This document shows positions 19,082-30,038 of a DNA stretch of 64,000 bases, in pieces (the stretch's first letter is position 1; every line of letters begins with the position of its first letter). This DNA comes from an uncultured Lutibacter sp. (GTDB lineage: Bacteria > Bacteroidota > Bacteroidia > Flavobacteriales > Flavobacteriaceae). The stretch spans positions 1 through 64,000 of the forward strand of contig NZ_CANLZZ010000004.1 in the NCBI RefSeq assembly GCF_947495725.1, given 5' to 3'. The notes under the pieces were generated by a model. That model saw nothing but the letters and a program-made list of their open reading frames with translations, made no database searches and had not been told where the DNA came from. A program made the position numbers and the translations under genes.

Positions 19082-22000
19082 ATGATTAAAACTAAACCTA
19101 ATATGATTAAACAAGGTCTTTACCTACCAGAATTTGAACATGAAAATTGTGGTGCAGGTTTCATTTGCAACCTGAAGGGGGAGAAAACGAATCAGATTAT
19201 TCACGATGCACTAGAAATTTTAGTAAAACTTGAACACCGAGGAGGTGTAAGTTCAGATGGTAAAACGGGAGATGGAGCAGGACTATTAATTGATATACCG
19301 CATGAATATTTTAGTAGAGTTTGTGAATTTGAATTACCAGCTCCTAGAGAATATGCTGTTGGTATGGTGTTTTTCCCAAAAAATATAAATCAGTATACCT
19401 ATTGTAAAGATATATTTGAGCAGGAAATTAACAATCAAGGTCTTAAAATTTTAGGATGGAGAGAAGTTCCAGTAGATTCTACTCAACTTGGTGAAATTGC
19501 GCTAGCTTCAGAACCTCGAATTGAGCAAGTGTTTATTAGTAAAGGTAGAATTAAAAAAGAAGTTAATTTTAAAGCCAAACTATACGCTGCTCGTAAAATA
19601 ACTGAACACACAATTGCTGCTTCAAAAATGTCTGAAGCACCATATTTTTACGTTTCAAGTTTATCGCATACAACCCTAATATATAAAGGTATTATTATGC
19701 CCGAAGATATTGGACCTTATTATACCGATTTACAACAACCAGATTTAGTTACAAGATTAGCCTTAGTTCACCAACGTTTTTCAACCAATACAATGCCTTC
19801 TTGGGAATTAGCTCAGCCATTTAGATATATGTGTCAAAATGGTGAAATTAATACTTTACGTGGTAATGTTAGCAGAATGCGAGTTCGTGAAGAAATCATG
19901 AAAAGTGATCTTTTTGGTAGTGATATTGACAAATTATTCCCAATTATTTTACCAGGTAAATCAGATTCAGCATCAATGGATATGGTTGTTGAGTTACTTA
20001 CGTTAACCGATAGGTCTTTACCTGAAGTAATGATGATGCTTATACCTGAAGCTTGGGAAAAGCATAAAACAATGTCTCCAGAAAGAAAAGCATTCTACGA
20101 GTACAACGCTTGTTTAATGGAGGCTTGGGATGGACCAGCATCTGTTCCATTTACAGATGGAGATTATATTGGTGCATTGTTAGATCGTAATGGTTTAAGA
20201 CCATCAAGATATACAGTTACCAAAAGTGGTAAATTAATAATGTCTTCTGAAATAGGTGTAGTTGATATTGCCCCTGAAGATGTTGAAAAACATGGAAGGT
20301 TAGAGCCCGGTAAAATGTTTTTAGTTGACATGAATGAAGGTCGCATAATTAATGATGAAGAAATTAAAAACAAAATTGTTTCCGAAAGACCATATAAAGC
20401 TTGGTTAGATGAAACAAGGATTCATTTAAAAGATGTTGAAAACAATAACGAAGAATGTCCAATTGAAACTTTAGACATTAAAACGCGTTCACGTTTATAT
20501 AACTATACAATTGAAGATATTCAAGAGGTTATTACACCAATGGCTCAAAACGGTAAAGAAGCTTTAGGCTCAATGGGTATTGATACTCCTTTAGCTGTAT
20601 TATCAGACCGTCCTCAATTAATCTCAAACTATTTTAAACAATTATTTGCACAAGTAACAAACCCTCCTTTAGATGGTATTCGTGAAGAAATTGTAACTGA
20701 TATTAGTTTAGCATTAGGTAAAGACAGAAATATATTTAGTATATCTCAAAGGCAATGCAAAAAACTTAGAATTCAAAATCCTGTTATTTCAAATAACGAT
20801 TTAGAAAAAATAAGAAATATTTCAATTGGTAAAGATTTTAAAGCAATTACAATTGAAATACTTTATAAAAAAGAAAGGGGTGTTAATGGCCTAGAAGATG
20901 CCTTAGAAGATATTATTCGCCAGGTTTCAAAAGCGGTAGATAAAAGAAATAACATTATTATTTTATCTGACAGAGGAGCAAATGAAGAAATGGCTCCAAT
21001 TCCAGTTTTATTAGCGTGTTCATATGTAAACCATCAAATGAATCGTTTAAGAAAACGTTCTTATTTTGATATTGTAATAGAATCTGCCGAACCTCGTGAA
21101 CCGCATCAATTTGCCACTTTATTTGGTTATGGTGCAAGCGCTATAAATCCTTATATGGTAAATGAAATTATTCGTTTACAAGTTAAAGAAGGATTTATTA
21201 CGGGAATGGATGAAGAAAAAGCAGTTAATAACTTTAATAAAGCTATTGGAACTGGTTTACTAAAAATTATGAATAAAATTGGAATCTCAACACTTCATTC
21301 ATATAGAGGTTCTCAAATTTTTGAAATAGTAGGTTTCAACTCTAAATTTGTTGAAAAATATTTCCCATATACAGCTTCAAGAATTGAAGGTGTTGGACTA
21401 TACGAAATTGAAAAAGAAATTTCAGCTCGCTACAATTACGCCTATCCTAAAACATTAATAAAAAACAGATTAGGACTTAATATTGGAGGTCATTATAGAT
21501 GGAGACGTAATGGTGAAAGACATATGTTTAACCCAACTACAGTAGCAAAATTACAACAAGCTGTTAGGTTAAGCGATCAAGACAGTTACAATGTTTACGC
21601 CAAAACCATTAATGAGCAATCGGAAAGATTAATGACCATTAGAGGATTGTTTGAGTTTAATAACTTCGATCCAATTCCTATTGAAGAAGTTGAACCTTGG
21701 ACTGACATAGTTAAACGTTTTAAAACGGGAGCAATGTCTTATGGATCTATATCTAGAGAAGCACATGAAAACCTTGCAATAGCAATGAACCGTATTGGAG
21801 GTAAAAGCAACTCTGGTGAAGGTGGTGAAGATAGAAGACGTTTTCAAAAAGATATAAACGGAGACAGCAGAAACTCTGCTATTAAACAAGTAGCTTCAGG
21901 TAGATTTGGCGTTACTTCTCATTATTTATCTAATGCCGAAGAAATTCAAATTAAAATGGCACAAGGTGCAAAACCTGGTGAAGGAGGTCAATTGCCTGGC

Positions 22001-23614
22001 GAAAAAGTATTGCCATGGATTGCTGAAGCCAGAAATTCAACTCCTTTTGTTGGATTAATATCACCTCCTCCACATCATGATATATATTCTATTGAAGATT
22101 TAGCTCAGCTAATTTTCGATTTAAAGAATGCCAATAGAGAAGCTCGAATTAATGTAAAATTAGTTTCAGAAGTTGGTGTAGGTACAATTGCAGCTGGTGT
22201 ATCAAAAGCAAAAGCAGATGTTGTATTAATTTCTGGTTACGATGGTGGTACAGGAGCCTCTCCTTTAACATCATTAAAACATGCAGGTTTACCTTGGGAA
22301 CTTGGTTTAGCAGAAGCCCAACAAACTTTAGTTATGAACGATTTGCGCTCAAGAATTGTTGTAGAATGTGACGGACAATTAAAAACTGGTCGTGATGTTG
22401 CAATTGCAGCTCTCTTAGGTGCCGAAGAATTTGGTTTTGCAACTGCTCCATTAGTAGCTTCTGGATGTATTATGATGCGTAAGTGTCATTTAAATACTTG
22501 TCCGGTTGGAATCGCAACTCAAGATAAAGAATTGCGTAAAAACTTTAAAGGAACACCAGAACACGTAATAAACTTCTTCTACTATGTTGCTGAAGAACTA
22601 AGAGGAATTATGGCGCAACTTGGATTCCGTACAATGGATGAAATGGTTGGACAAACACAAAAAATTGATTCAAATAAAGCTATAAAACATTACAAAGCTA
22701 AAGGATTAGACTTAACTTCTATTTTACACAGACCAGAAGGTTACACAAAAATGCCTTTAAGAAATTCTGAAAAACAAGATCACGACTTAGATAATGTTAT
22801 CGACTTCAAAATTTTGAAAGATTCTCATAGAGCAATCTACAGAAAAGAAAAAATGATTTTAGATTACCCTATTACAAATATTGATCGTTCAACAGGAGCC
22901 ATTATTAGTAATGAAATTTCTAAAATTTATGGACATTTAGGATTACCTGAAGACACCTTAAATATAAACTTTACTGGATCAGCAGGACAAAGTTTTGGTG
23001 CATTTGGGGCTCCAGGCCTTACTTTCATAGTTGATGGAAATACCAATGATTATTTAGGAAAAGGATTATCTGGGGCAAAAATAATTGTAAAAAAACCAAA
23101 AGCTGCAACCTTTATAGCAGAAAACAATATAATTGTTGGAAACGTATGTTTGTTTGGAGCAGTTCAAGGTGAAGCATATATAAATGGTATCGCTGGAGAA
23201 CGTTTTGCTGTTAGAAACTCTGGAGCAACTGCTGTTGTTGAAGGTGTTGGAGATCATTGCTGTGAATATATGACAGGTGGTAAAGTTATAGTTATTGGAA
23301 ACACTGGCCGAAATTTTGCCGCAGGTATGAGTGGTGGTATAGCTTATGTATACGACCCTGAACACAAATTTAAAAATGGATTGTGTAATACTGAGACAAT
23401 TGAATTTGAACCTATTGAAACCGAAGAAGCTGAAGAATTAAAAGGTTTAATTAAAAAACATGTTCTTTACACTAACAGTAATAGAGGTAAAGAATTATTA
23501 AGTGATTGGGACAACAGCTTAAGCAATTTTGTGAAAGTTATGCCTATTGAATATAAACGTGCATTGATACGTTTAGAGACTGAAGAACAAATGGTAGAAG
23601 AATTAACAGTTTAA
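19082..23614 (+). CDS. gltB: Glutamate synthase large subunit
   Basis: About 1510 residues, the usual length of bacterial GltB. The N-terminal class II glutaminase starts near [10 protein letters not shown], the Cys being the nucleophile (its processed position is common in the family). A central domain, an FMN-binding synthase domain ([47 protein letters not shown]), the Fe-S cysteine cluster ([19 protein letters not shown]) and the C-terminal GXGXG repeats follow. It makes two glutamates from glutamine and 2-oxoglutarate together with GltD, encoded 4 bp downstream. I chose the ATG at 19082; 19103 is an alternative. Confidence 0.95.
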   Translation: MIKTKPNMIKQGLYLPEFEHENCGAGFICNLKGEKTNQIIHDALEILVKLEHRGGVSSDGKTGDGAGLLIDIPHEYFSRVCEFELPAPREYAVGMVFFPKNINQYTYCKDIFEQEINNQGLKILGWREVPVDSTQLGEIALASEPRIEQVFISKGRIKKEVNFKAKLYAARKITEHTIAASKMSEAPYFYVSSLSHTTLIYKGIIMPEDIGPYYTDLQQPDLVTRLALVHQRFSTNTMPSWELAQPFRYMCQNGEINTLRGNVSRMRVREEIMKSDLFGSDIDKLFPIILPGKSDSASMDMVVELLTLTDRSLPEVMMMLIPEAWEKHKTMSPERKAFYEYNACLMEAWDGPASVPFTDGDYIGALLDRNGLRPSRYTVTKSGKLIMSSEIGVVDIAPEDVEKHGRLEPGKMFLVDMNEGRIINDEEIKNKIVSERPYKAWLDETRIHLKDVENNNEECPIETLDIKTRSRLYNYTIEDIQEVITPMAQNGKEALGSMGIDTPLAVLSDRPQLISNYFKQLFAQVTNPPLDGIREEIVTDISLALGKDRNIFSISQRQCKKLRIQNPVISNNDLEKIRNISIGKDFKAITIEILYKKERGVNGLEDALEDIIRQVSKAVDKRNNIIILSDRGANEEMAPIPVLLACSYVNHQMNRLRKRSYFDIVIESAEPREPHQFATLFGYGASAINPYMVNEIIRLQVKEGFITGMDEEKAVNNFNKAIGTGLLKIMNKIGISTLHSYRGSQIFEIVGFNSKFVEKYFPYTASRIEGVGLYEIEKEISARYNYAYPKTLIKNRLGLNIGGHYRWRRNGERHMFNPTTVAKLQQAVRLSDQDSYNVYAKTINEQSERLMTIRGLFEFNNFDPIPIEEVEPWTDIVKRFKTGAMSYGSISREAHENLAIAMNRIGGKSNSGEGGEDRRRFQKDINGDSRNSAIKQVASGRFGVTSHYLSNAEEIQIKMAQGAKPGEGGQLPGEKVLPWIAEARNSTPFVGLISPPPHHDIYSIEDLAQLIFDLKNANREARINVKLVSEVGVGTIAAGVSKAKADVVLISGYDGGTGASPLTSLKHAGLPWELGLAEAQQTLVMNDLRSRIVVECDGQLKTGRDVAIAALLGAEEFGFATAPLVASGCIMMRKCHLNTCPVGIATQDKELRKNFKGTPEHVINFFYYVAEELRGIMAQLGFRTMDEMVGQTQKIDSNKAIKHYKAKGLDLTSILHRPEGYTKMPLRNSEKQDHDLDNVIDFKILKDSHRAIYRKEKMILDYPITNIDRSTGAIISNEISKIYGHLGLPEDTLNINFTGSAGQSFGAFGAPGLTFIVDGNTNDYLGKGLSGAKIIVKKPKAATFIAENNIIVGNVCLFGAVQGEAYINGIAGERFAVRNSGATAVVEGVGDHCCEYMTGGKVIVIGNTGRNFAAGMSGGIAYVYDPEHKFKNGLCNTETIEFEPIETEEAEELKGLIKKHVLYTNSNRGKELLSDWDNSLSNFVKVMPIEYKRALIRLETEEQMVEELTV

Positions 23615-23618
23615 GGAA

Positions 23619-25076
23619 ATGGGAAAAGTAACAGGTTTTAAAGAATTCGAAAGAAAAGACGAAGAATATAAATCAGTAGAGGAAAGAGTACAACACTATA
23701 AAGAGTTTACCGTTCCTTTAGAAAAAAAAGATCTTACTGAACAAGGATCCAGATGTATGGATTGCGGAATTCCATTTTGCCACAGTGGTTGCCCACTTGG
23801 TAATTTAATTCCAGATTTTAATCACATGGTACACCAAGGAGAATGGAAAAAAGCTTCTTGGATATTACATTCTACAAATAATTTTCCAGAATTTACGGGT
23901 AGATTATGCCCAGCTCCTTGTGAACAAGCATGTGTGTTAGGACTAATTGATGATCCTATTTCAATAGAAAATATTGAAAAAAACATTGTAGAAAAAGCGT
24001 TTAAAGAGGGGTGGATTGTACCACAAATACCAAATAAACGTACAGGCAAGAAAATTGCAGTTGTTGGTTCTGGTCCTGCCGGATTGGCTGCAGCACAGCA
24101 ATTAAATCGTGCTGGACATACAGTAACTGTGTTTGAAAGAGACGATGAAGTTGGTGGGTTATTACGATATGGAATTCCAAATTTTAAACTAGAAAAAGGG
24201 ATAATTGACAGAAGAGTTAATATTCTTGAAAAAGAAGGAATCATATTTAAAACTAATGTAAATGTTGGTGTAGATTATCCAATTAAAAAATTAAAGAAAT
24301 TTGATGCGGTAGTATTGTGTGGTGGAGCAACTGTTAGAAGAAGCCTTCCAACAAAAGGAATTGATTCAAAAGGAGTTGTACAAGCAATGGACTTTTTAAC
24401 TCAAGCAACTAAAGTTGTTTTTGATAAGGAATTGGACAAGCCACAAGTTTTAGCTACAGGTAAAGATGTTATTGTTATTGGTGGTGGAGACACAGGATCG
24501 GATTGCGTTGGTACTTCTAACAGACAAGGAGCAAAATCTGTAACTAATTTTGAAATTATGCCTAAACCTCCTGGACATAGAAGCCCTTCAACTCCTTGGC
24601 CATATTGGCCTCTTCAGTTAAAAACATCTTCATCTCATAAAGAAGGTTGTGATAGAAACTGGCTAATTAATACCAAAGAGTTTATTACAAATGAAAAGGG
24701 AGAGTTAACTGCCTTAAAAACTATTAATGTTGAATGGAAAATGGTTCCAGGACAACGACCTGAACTAATTGAAATTGAAGGTACAGAAAAAACTTGGCCT
24801 TGTGATTTAGCACTTTTAGCACTTGGATTCACTGGCCCAGAGTCAATATTAAGTGAACAACTAGAATTAGAAACAGATGCTAGAAGTAACTATAAAGCTA
24901 ATGGTTATCAAACTAAAAACCCAAAAATATTTACAGCTGGTGATATGAGAAGAGGCCAATCTCTAATTGTTTGGGCAATTTCAGAAGGTAGAGAGGCAGC
25001 TAAACAAGTTGATGAATATTTGATGGGGTATAGTTATTTACCTACAAAAGGAAATGGAGATTTACCTCCTTTGTAA
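23619..25076 (+). CDS. gltD: Glutamate synthase small subunit
   Basis: A 485-residue GltD. The N-terminal cysteine clusters that bind two 4Fe-4S centres are intact (CMDCGIPFCHSGCPLGN; CPAPCEQAC). They are followed by the FAD dinucleotide motif VVGSGPAGLAAA and the NADPH motif VIGGGDTGSDC, with the ALGF(T)GPE and AGDMRRGQSLIVWAI segments at the C-terminus. It feeds electrons from NAD(P)H to GltB. It is encoded 4 bp after gltB and followed by a strong terminator. Confidence 0.95.
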   Translation: MGKVTGFKEFERKDEEYKSVEERVQHYKEFTVPLEKKDLTEQGSRCMDCGIPFCHSGCPLGNLIPDFNHMVHQGEWKKASWILHSTNNFPEFTGRLCPAPCEQACVLGLIDDPISIENIEKNIVEKAFKEGWIVPQIPNKRTGKKIAVVGSGPAGLAAAQQLNRAGHTVTVFERDDEVGGLLRYGIPNFKLEKGIIDRRVNILEKEGIIFKTNVNVGVDYPIKKLKKFDAVVLCGGATVRRSLPTKGIDSKGVVQAMDFLTQATKVVFDKELDKPQVLATGKDVIVIGGGDTGSDCVGTSNRQGAKSVTNFEIMPKPPGHRSPSTPWPYWPLQLKTSSSHKEGCDRNWLINTKEFITNEKGELTALKTINVEWKMVPGQRPELIEIEGTEKTWPCDLALLALGFTGPESILSEQLELETDARSNYKANGYQTKNPKIFTAGDMRRGQSLIVWAISEGREAAKQVDEYLMGYSYLPTKGNGDLPPL

Positions 25077-25101
25077 CGAAATATAATAATTTTTGAATAT
25101 T

Positions 25102-25137
25102 AAAATCATCTTTGTTAATTCAAAGATGATTTTTTTT
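25102..25137 (+). terminator. Terminator of gltBD
   Basis: AAAATCATCTTTG and CAAAGATGATTTT form a 13-bp stem with a 6-nt loop and continue into a T tract. Confidence 0.9.
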
Positions 25138-25313
25138 GTTTTAAACCAATATTATCAAAAATTACAACTCCCTACATACTTGTTAATTAAACACTTAATG
25201 AAACTAAAGTAACATAATTTATTTTACCCAACTGATTTTAATCATCATTTTTATGTAATAACAATTTTAACTTAGAGTTTTTAAACTTAATTTTTAATCA
25301 TAAAAAAAACAAT

Positions 25314-25838
25314 ATGATGAGAGTATTTCTTTGGTTATTCGCACTATGTATTTTAACTTTTTCATGTAAAACAGATAATAAAACTGAACAGGTTAAACAA
25401 ACCGAAATTTCAGAAGTAACAGAAATACCTGTATTAAATTTGGCTGAATTTGATAAAAAAGCAGGTGAATTTATTTCAAAAGAAATAAAAGTATCTGGAA
25501 TTGTAGATCACGTATGTAAACATGGAGGTAAAAAAATATTATTGGTTACTGATGAAGGAGATGCTCATGTTTTTTCGGATGAACGCTTTGAAGAATCTTT
25601 AAAAGGAAGTGAAATAATAGTTACAGGAATTGTTCTAGAAGACCGAATTGATGAAGCTTACTTATTAAAAATGGAAGAAGATAATATTAAAAGTCATTCT
25701 GAAGGAAAATCGAATAAAGAACAATTTGAAAACAAAAAGAAACACTTGCAACAGTATAGAAATAAAATGAAAGCTGAAGGTATTAATCATATTTCTAACT
25801 ATTCTTTAAAATATGTTTCTCATACCGAAATAGAATAA
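25314..25838 (+). CDS. Lipoprotein with OB-fold-like core
   Basis: A 174-residue predicted lipoprotein. Residues 1-18 are hydrophobic and end at a lipobox-like TFSC followed by KTDN. Residues about 45-125 read as a small beta-barrel (SKEIKVSGIVDHVCKHGG, then KILLVTDEGDAHVF and EIIVTGIVLEDR), similar to OB-fold domains. A conserved CKH lies in the first strand-loop. The C-terminus is charged and helical. It is followed at 15 bp by a PepSY-type membrane gene, so the two are probably one operon. Function is unknown; a metal or cofactor-related role is possible but unsupported. Confidence 0.65.
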   Translation: MMRVFLWLFALCILTFSCKTDNKTEQVKQTEISEVTEIPVLNLAEFDKKAGEFISKEIKVSGIVDHVCKHGGKKILLVTDEGDAHVFSDERFEESLKGSEIIVTGIVLEDRIDEAYLLKMEEDNIKSHSEGKSNKEQFENKKKHLQQYRNKMKAEGINHISNYSLKYVSHTEIE

Positions 25839-25853
25839 TTGATACTATTTATT

Positions 25854-26417
25854 ATGAAAATGAAAGTCTTAAGAAAATGGAGCCGAATTCTCCATAGAGA
25901 TATTGGCTATTTTTTTATTGGCACAACTTTAATTTATGCAATTTCAGGTATTGCTTTAAACCATATGAGTGATTGGAATCCAAATTATTCGGTAGAATTA
26001 AAAAACTTTAATACTAATTTAAAATTAAACAACTCGTTGGATATTAAAGAAACCATTTTACTTCTATTAGATGATATTGATAATAGAAATAATTATAAAA
26101 AGCATTACTATCCAAATAATAATAGATTAAAAATTTTCCTAAAAGGAGGTTCTTCAATAGTTGTAAATATACGAAATGGAAAAGGTACGGTAGAATATTT
26201 AAAAAAACGGCCTCTGTTTTTTGAAACAAACTATTTACACTACAACCCTAATAGAATATGGACTTGGTTTTCTGATGCTTTTGCAGTTGCACTAATTTTA
26301 TTTTCAATAACATCTCTTTTTATGGTTAAAGGAAAAAAGGGCATATTTGGAAGAGGAGGAATTTATACCATTCTTGGTTTTGTAATTCCTATCCTATTTT
26401 TAATACTATATATCTAA
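25854..26417 (+). CDS. PepSY-associated transmembrane protein
   Basis: About 187 residues starting at the ATG at 25854 (an in-frame TTG at 25839 is a less likely start). The N-terminal KVLRKWSRILHRDIGYFFIGTTLIYAISGIALNH is the typical start of PepSY-associated TM proteins, with a first helix and a conserved His. A soluble segment of about 100 residues is followed by two more helices (about 140-155 and 167-186). These proteins often accompany siderophore or heme reductase systems in Bacteroidota, but no such genes are next to it here. It shares an operon with the lipoprotein upstream. Confidence 0.75.
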   Translation: MKMKVLRKWSRILHRDIGYFFIGTTLIYAISGIALNHMSDWNPNYSVELKNFNTNLKLNNSLDIKETILLLLDDIDNRNNYKKHYYPNNNRLKIFLKGGSSIVVNIRNGKGTVEYLKKRPLFFETNYLHYNPNRIWTWFSDAFAVALILFSITSLFMVKGKKGIFGRGGIYTILGFVIPILFLILYI

Positions 26418-26444
26418 AAAAAAAGCCCTCACTGAGGGCTTTTT
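26416..26444. terminator. Bidirectional terminator between PepSY gene and aroC
   Basis: AAAAGCCCTCA and TGAGGGCTTTT pair around a minimal centre, with A-runs before and T-runs after, so it works for both convergent genes. Confidence 0.85.
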
Positions 26445-27494
26445 CTATTTGTTTAATATTATAAAATCGGTTAGTACCATTGCTGCTAAAGCTTCAACAA
26501 TTGGTACAGCTCTTGGAACAACACATGGATCGTGACGACCTTTACCGTGCATTTCAACAATATTACCATCTTTATCTATAGTATGTTGAGCCTGCATAAT
26601 TGTAGCAACTGGCTTAAAAGCCACACGAAAATAAATATCCATTCCATTGCTTATACCTCCTTGTATTCCTCCTGAAAGATTAGTTTTTGTTGATCCGTCA
26701 GAATTAAATATATCATTATGCTCACTTCCTTTCATTTTTGCTCCACAAAAACCACTACCATATTCAAAACCTTTCACGGCATTAATTGAAAGCATAGCCT
26801 TACCTAATTGCGCATGTAGTTTATCAAATATTGGCTCACCTAATCCAATTGGAACATTTTGAATAACACAAGTTACAGTCCCTCCTATTGTATCACCTTG
26901 TTTTCTTATTTTATCAATTTTAGAAATCATTTGATCAGCTACATCAGCATCGGGACATCGAACAATATTATCCTCAATTTTACTAAAATCTAGATCTTGA
27001 TATGGTTTTTCTAAAAAAAGATCACCTACGGAAGAGGTATAGGCATTAATTTTAATAGAAGGAATAGCTTGTTTTGCTACTGCCCCACCTACAACCCAAT
27101 TAGCTGTTTCGCGTGCCGATGTTCTTCCTCCACCTCTATAATCTCTATTCCCGTACTTTTTATCGTATGTATAATCCGCATGAGAAGGTCGAAATGAATC
27201 TTTTATATGAGAATAATCATTTGAACGCTGGTGCACATTTTCAATAATAAACCCAATAGATGCACCAGTAGTTTTACCTTCAAAAATTCCAGATAAAAAT
27301 CTTACTTCATCTGGTTCCTTTCGCTGTGTTACTATTTTAGATTGACCTGGTTTTCTTCTATCCATTTCTATCTGAATAGCTTTCAAATCTAGCTCAATTC
27401 CTGCTGGACACCCATCAATTACTCCGCCAATTGCTTCACCGTGCGATTCTCCAAATGTTGTTAAAGTAAATATTTTTCCAAACGTATTAGACAT
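26445..27494 (-). CDS. aroC: Chorismate synthase
   Basis: A 349-residue enzyme that converts 5-enolpyruvylshikimate-3-phosphate to chorismate with reduced FMN. Family signatures are clear: [18 protein letters not shown] at the N-terminus, RKPGQSKI, the [11 protein letters not shown](N)WV(V)GG box and the C-terminal [17 protein letters not shown]. Length and all blocks are normal. It is on the minus strand and probably monocistronic. Confidence 0.97.
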   Translation of the reverse strand: MSNTFGKIFTLTTFGESHGEAIGGVIDGCPAGIELDLKAIQIEMDRRKPGQSKIVTQRKEPDEVRFLSGIFEGKTTGASIGFIIENVHQRSNDYSHIKDSFRPSHADYTYDKKYGNRDYRGGGRTSARETANWVVGGAVAKQAIPSIKINAYTSSVGDLFLEKPYQDLDFSKIEDNIVRCPDADVADQMISKIDKIRKQGDTIGGTVTCVIQNVPIGLGEPIFDKLHAQLGKAMLSINAVKGFEYGSGFCGAKMKGSEHNDIFNSDGSTKTNLSGGIQGGISNGMDIYFRVAFKPVATIMQAQHTIDKDGNIVEMHGKGRHDPCVVPRAVPIVEALAAMVLTDFIILNK

Positions 27495-27563
27495 ATCAAA
27501 AATTTAAGTGACAAATTTAAAAAAAGAATTTAACAGAAGGTTTATTTATTCCTTGAAATAAAT

Positions 27564-28316
27564 TTAAAAAAACCAAAGTTTTATTGCCATTATAATAACC
27601 ATTACAATTAAGAACTTTTTTATTAGGCTATCTCCTTTATCAACAGACCATCTGCTGGCAAACCATCCTCCTGTTGCATTTCCTAAAGCCAAAATTAATC
27701 CAACCTTCCAATTAATAGAATTATTATAAGCAAAAACGACTACAGCAGCTATGGTATAAATTAAGGCAACAGTTACTTTAATGGCATTACTTTTCACCAA
27801 AGAAATATTATTTATTGAAGACAATATCAATAACATAATAAATCCAACACCGGCCTGTATAAAACCTCCATAAACACCAACAAAAAAGAATAGAACTATA
27901 CTCAACCATAAATGCTTACCTGAAGTTCTTTCAATTGCTTGTATGTTTTTTGATTTTGATTTTAAAACCATATACAAAACAACCAAAACCATTATAAAAG
28001 CAAGTATTTTATTAAATGTTTCTCCTTTAATATCAACTGCAATTTGCGCTCCTAAAATAGAACCAAATAGAGCCGAAATTCCTACATAAATACTAAATGG
28101 GAACGTAATAACCCCTTTACTTTTAAAACCTGCTGTTGTAAAAACATTTTGAAAGATTATTGCTATACGGTTTGTGCCATTTGCAATATTTGGAGGAAGT
28201 CCTAAAAAAATAAGAATTGGTAATGATAATAAAGAGCCTCCACCAGCCATGGTATTTATAGCTCCTGCAACAAAACCCACAACTAATAATATAATAATTT
28301 CAACTATTGGATTCAT
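27564..28316 (-). CDS. TauE/SafE family anion permease
   Basis: A 250-residue inner-membrane protein with about eight hydrophobic helices. The N-terminal GFVAGAINTMAGGGSLLSLPIL segment and the internal second copy GVYGGFIQAGVGFIMLLIL are the duplicated signature of the TauE/SafE (sulfite exporter) family, which moves sulfur-containing or small organic anions. No sulfur metabolism genes adjoin it, so the substrate is open. Confidence 0.9.
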   Translation of the reverse strand: MNPIVEIIILLVVGFVAGAINTMAGGGSLLSLPILIFLGLPPNIANGTNRIAIIFQNVFTTAGFKSKGVITFPFSIYVGISALFGSILGAQIAVDIKGETFNKILAFIMVLVVLYMVLKSKSKNIQAIERTSGKHLWLSIVLFFFVGVYGGFIQAGVGFIMLLILSSINNISLVKSNAIKVTVALIYTIAAVVVFAYNNSINWKVGLILALGNATGGWFASRWSVDKGDSLIKKFLIVMVIIMAIKLWFF

Positions 28317-28384
28317 TTAATTTATTGAGTGCCAAATGTACTTTAAAAAAAAATGAAAATAAATATAAAAAAAACGCAAAAAAG

Positions 28385-28416
28385 TTTGAGGGAAACAAAA
28401 AAGCGTTTTATATTTG
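28385..28416 (+). promoter_or_regulatory. Promoter of tRNA-Ser
   Basis: TTTG (28385-28388), 20 bp, then TATATTTG (28409-28416) matches the Bacteroidota TTTG/TAnnTTTG promoter. The tRNA starts 12 bp downstream. Confidence 0.75.
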
Positions 28417-28427
28417 CACTCGCTATT

Positions 28428-28512
28428 GGAGAAATGGCAGAGTGGTCGAATGCGGCAGTCTTGAAAACTGTTGAGGGTCATACCTCCGGGGGTTCGAATC
28501 CCTCTTTCTCCG
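28428..28512 (+). tRNA. tRNA-Ser (anticodon TGA)
   Basis: An 85-nt tRNA with a 7-bp acceptor stem (GGAGAAA with TTTCTCC), discriminator G, TGA anticodon in loop CTTGAAA, a long variable arm (GAGGGTCATACCTC) as expected for serine, and a TpsiC arm containing GTTCGAATC. CCA is not encoded. Its last 12 bases lie within the 14-bp integration core. Confidence 0.97.
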
Positions 28513-28514
28513 CT
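28501..28514. other. Attachment site (tRNA side, left end of E1)
   Basis: CCTCTTTCTCCGCT, the 3' end of tRNA-Ser plus two bases, recurs at 45847 and 62942. The copy here extends three more bases (GAT) in common with 45847-45863. Confidence 0.88.
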
Positions 28515-28544
28515 GATGAAGTTGTCAAATGACACTTTAAACAT

Positions 28545-28581
28545 CAAAACCCTTTAAACATTACGTTTAGAGGGTTTTTTG
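28545..28581 (+). terminator. Element-borne terminator behind tRNA-Ser (E1)
   Basis: AAACCCTTTAAAC and GTTTAGAGGGTTT pair around a short ATTAC loop (one mismatch), followed by TTTTG. It replaces the terminator that integration displaced from the tRNA. Confidence 0.8.
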
Positions 28582-28625
28582 TTTTTTGGTATATATTCAA
28601 AATACACTATATATATCAAAGTTCA

Positions 28626-28670
28626 GTTACCTTATAGGTTACCTTAGGTTATAGTCTAAATTAGGGTAAC
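28626..28670. promoter_or_regulatory. Putative integrase arm-type sites, E1 left end
   Basis: GTTACC occurs at 28626-28631, GGTTACC at 28637-28643 and the reverse GGGTAAC at 28664-28670. The same GTTACCC word occurs twice at the right end of E1 (45769 and 45781), as expected for arm-type binding sites of a tyrosine recombinase or its directionality factor. Confidence 0.5.
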
Positions 28671-28681
28671 TAACTTTCTTA

Positions 28682-28704
28682 GGGAATGACTGGGAATCCC
28701 TAGC
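28682..28704 (+). repeat. E1 23-bp repeat, copy 1
   Basis: GGGAATG, three variable bases, GGGAATCCCT, one variable base, GC. It sits about 50 bp upstream of the recombinase. Other copies are at 31142-31164 (same orientation) and 45538-45560 (reverse). Confidence 0.8.
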
Positions 28705-28754
28705 TAACCTCCTGTTTTACTGATAAATTTACAAATAATTTAAAACGTAAAACT

Positions 28755-29975
28755 ATGATTAAAACATTTTTCTACCTGAAAACAGACAAGCAAAACAACG
28801 AAGGTGAATCTCCTATTTATGCCAAAATTCAACTACAAGGCAAATCAACAACTTTAAGTACTGGTAAGTTTATCAGTAAAGAAAGATGGATGTTTACTAA
28901 TAAGCTAAGGAATAAGCTTCGCTTAAACCCCGAAAAGAACAGTAAAATTGCTATTGATTTAATTGAAAATAAAATTGAATCTAATTATTTTGACCTTTCT
29001 AGAAGCAATCCAGATGTTACATTATTAGATATTAAAAATAAACTAAACGGCAAATCAACCGAATCTGGAGTTATAGACATTATACAACTATTCAAAAAAC
29101 ACAATGATTACTTTAAGATAAAGTTTGAAGCTGGAGAGCGTAGCAAAGCGTCACTACAAAAATATAATCGAGCTAAAGATTTATTATCCAATTATATTAG
29201 AATAAAACACCGTAAAACATCATTTAACATTACCGATATAGATAATCAATTTATTTACAATTTAGAAAACTTCCTTAAATACGAATCTACTTTTAAGAAT
29301 AAAGTTGGTATAAGTCATAATTCAGTTGTAAAGTATTTTCAATGTTTTAAAACTATTTGTAAATATGGGATTAAATATAATTTATGTACTACAAACCCTT
29401 TTTTATGTTATGAAGAAAAGTTGGTAATTGAAGATGCAGTATTCCTAACCAAAGATGAACTTGAAAGAATTGAATCCAAAGAATTTAGCACCGAAAGACT
29501 AAATAAAGTAAAAGATATATTTCTGTTCTCATGCTATACAAGTTACGCTCCAGTAGATGTTGAAAAATTAACTGAAAAAAATTTAATAAAAGATAGTAAT
29601 GACTCTTACTGGATTAAAACAAACCGTGCAAAGACTAATGTAAAATCTAATGTTCCTGTTTTACCTCCAGTAAAACGAATTCTAGATAAGTATGCTCATT
29701 TAGAAGGTGATAAATTACTCCCAACAATTAGTAACCAAAAGATTAACGAATACCTTAAAGAGATTGCTGACTTATGTAAAATTGATAAAAAACTGACACA
29801 TTATGTTGCTAGACATACATTTGCTACAACCGTAACCCTAGGTAATGGAGTTGCTATAGAAAATGTTTCTTCAATGATGGGGCATACTAGAATTGCTATG
29901 ACTCAACATTACGCAAAGGTTCTTGACCCAAATGTCAAAAAAGACATGGATAAACTAAGTAGTAAATTCTGTTAG
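28755..29975 (+). CDS. Tyrosine recombinase (integrase) of E1
   Basis: A 406-residue Bacteroidota-type phage integrase with an N-terminal arm-binding region (MIKTFFYLKTDKQNNEGESPIYAKI in shortened form), an SAM-like core-binding domain (about 105-210) and a catalytic domain. Box II has His349 and Arg353 (HYVARHTFATT), followed by MMGHTRIAMTQHYAK with His and nucleophile Tyr386. The position of the first catalytic arginine reads CYTSYAPVDVEKL and lacks Arg, as in the IntDOT-like group. It should catalyse integration and excision at the tRNA-Ser core. It is 34% to 45%-like by eye to the E2 integrase in the catalytic part, but not close. Confidence 0.93.
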   Translation: MIKTFFYLKTDKQNNEGESPIYAKIQLQGKSTTLSTGKFISKERWMFTNKLRNKLRLNPEKNSKIAIDLIENKIESNYFDLSRSNPDVTLLDIKNKLNGKSTESGVIDIIQLFKKHNDYFKIKFEAGERSKASLQKYNRAKDLLSNYIRIKHRKTSFNITDIDNQFIYNLENFLKYESTFKNKVGISHNSVVKYFQCFKTICKYGIKYNLCTTNPFLCYEEKLVIEDAVFLTKDELERIESKEFSTERLNKVKDIFLFSCYTSYAPVDVEKLTEKNLIKDSNDSYWIKTNRAKTNVKSNVPVLPPVKRILDKYAHLEGDKLLPTISNQKINEYLKEIADLCKIDKKLTHYVARHTFATTVTLGNGVAIENVSSMMGHTRIAMTQHYAKVLDPNVKKDMDKLSSKFC

Positions 29976-30038
29976 TTACAATAAAATTAATAAATTAGAA
30001 GCCCTCAACTATGAGGGCTTTTATTATATAATACTTTT

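Noticed and set aside
19064-19084. TTG start giving gltB six extra residues
   Set aside because: The TTG falls within or before the likely -7 box at 19069-19076, so it would not be transcribed. ATG 19082 or 19103 is preferred.
18818-19114. A 98-codon minus-strand frame between the zinc-ribbon gene and gltB
   Set aside because: It covers the gltB promoter and start. The peptide is Asn/Lys/Ile-rich as expected of random AT-rich DNA, and no family is recognisable.
28317-28547. A 76-codon minus-strand frame across the tRNA-Ser gene
   Set aside because: It is antisense to a well-folded tRNA and its promoter, and its peptide is a translation of the tRNA complement.
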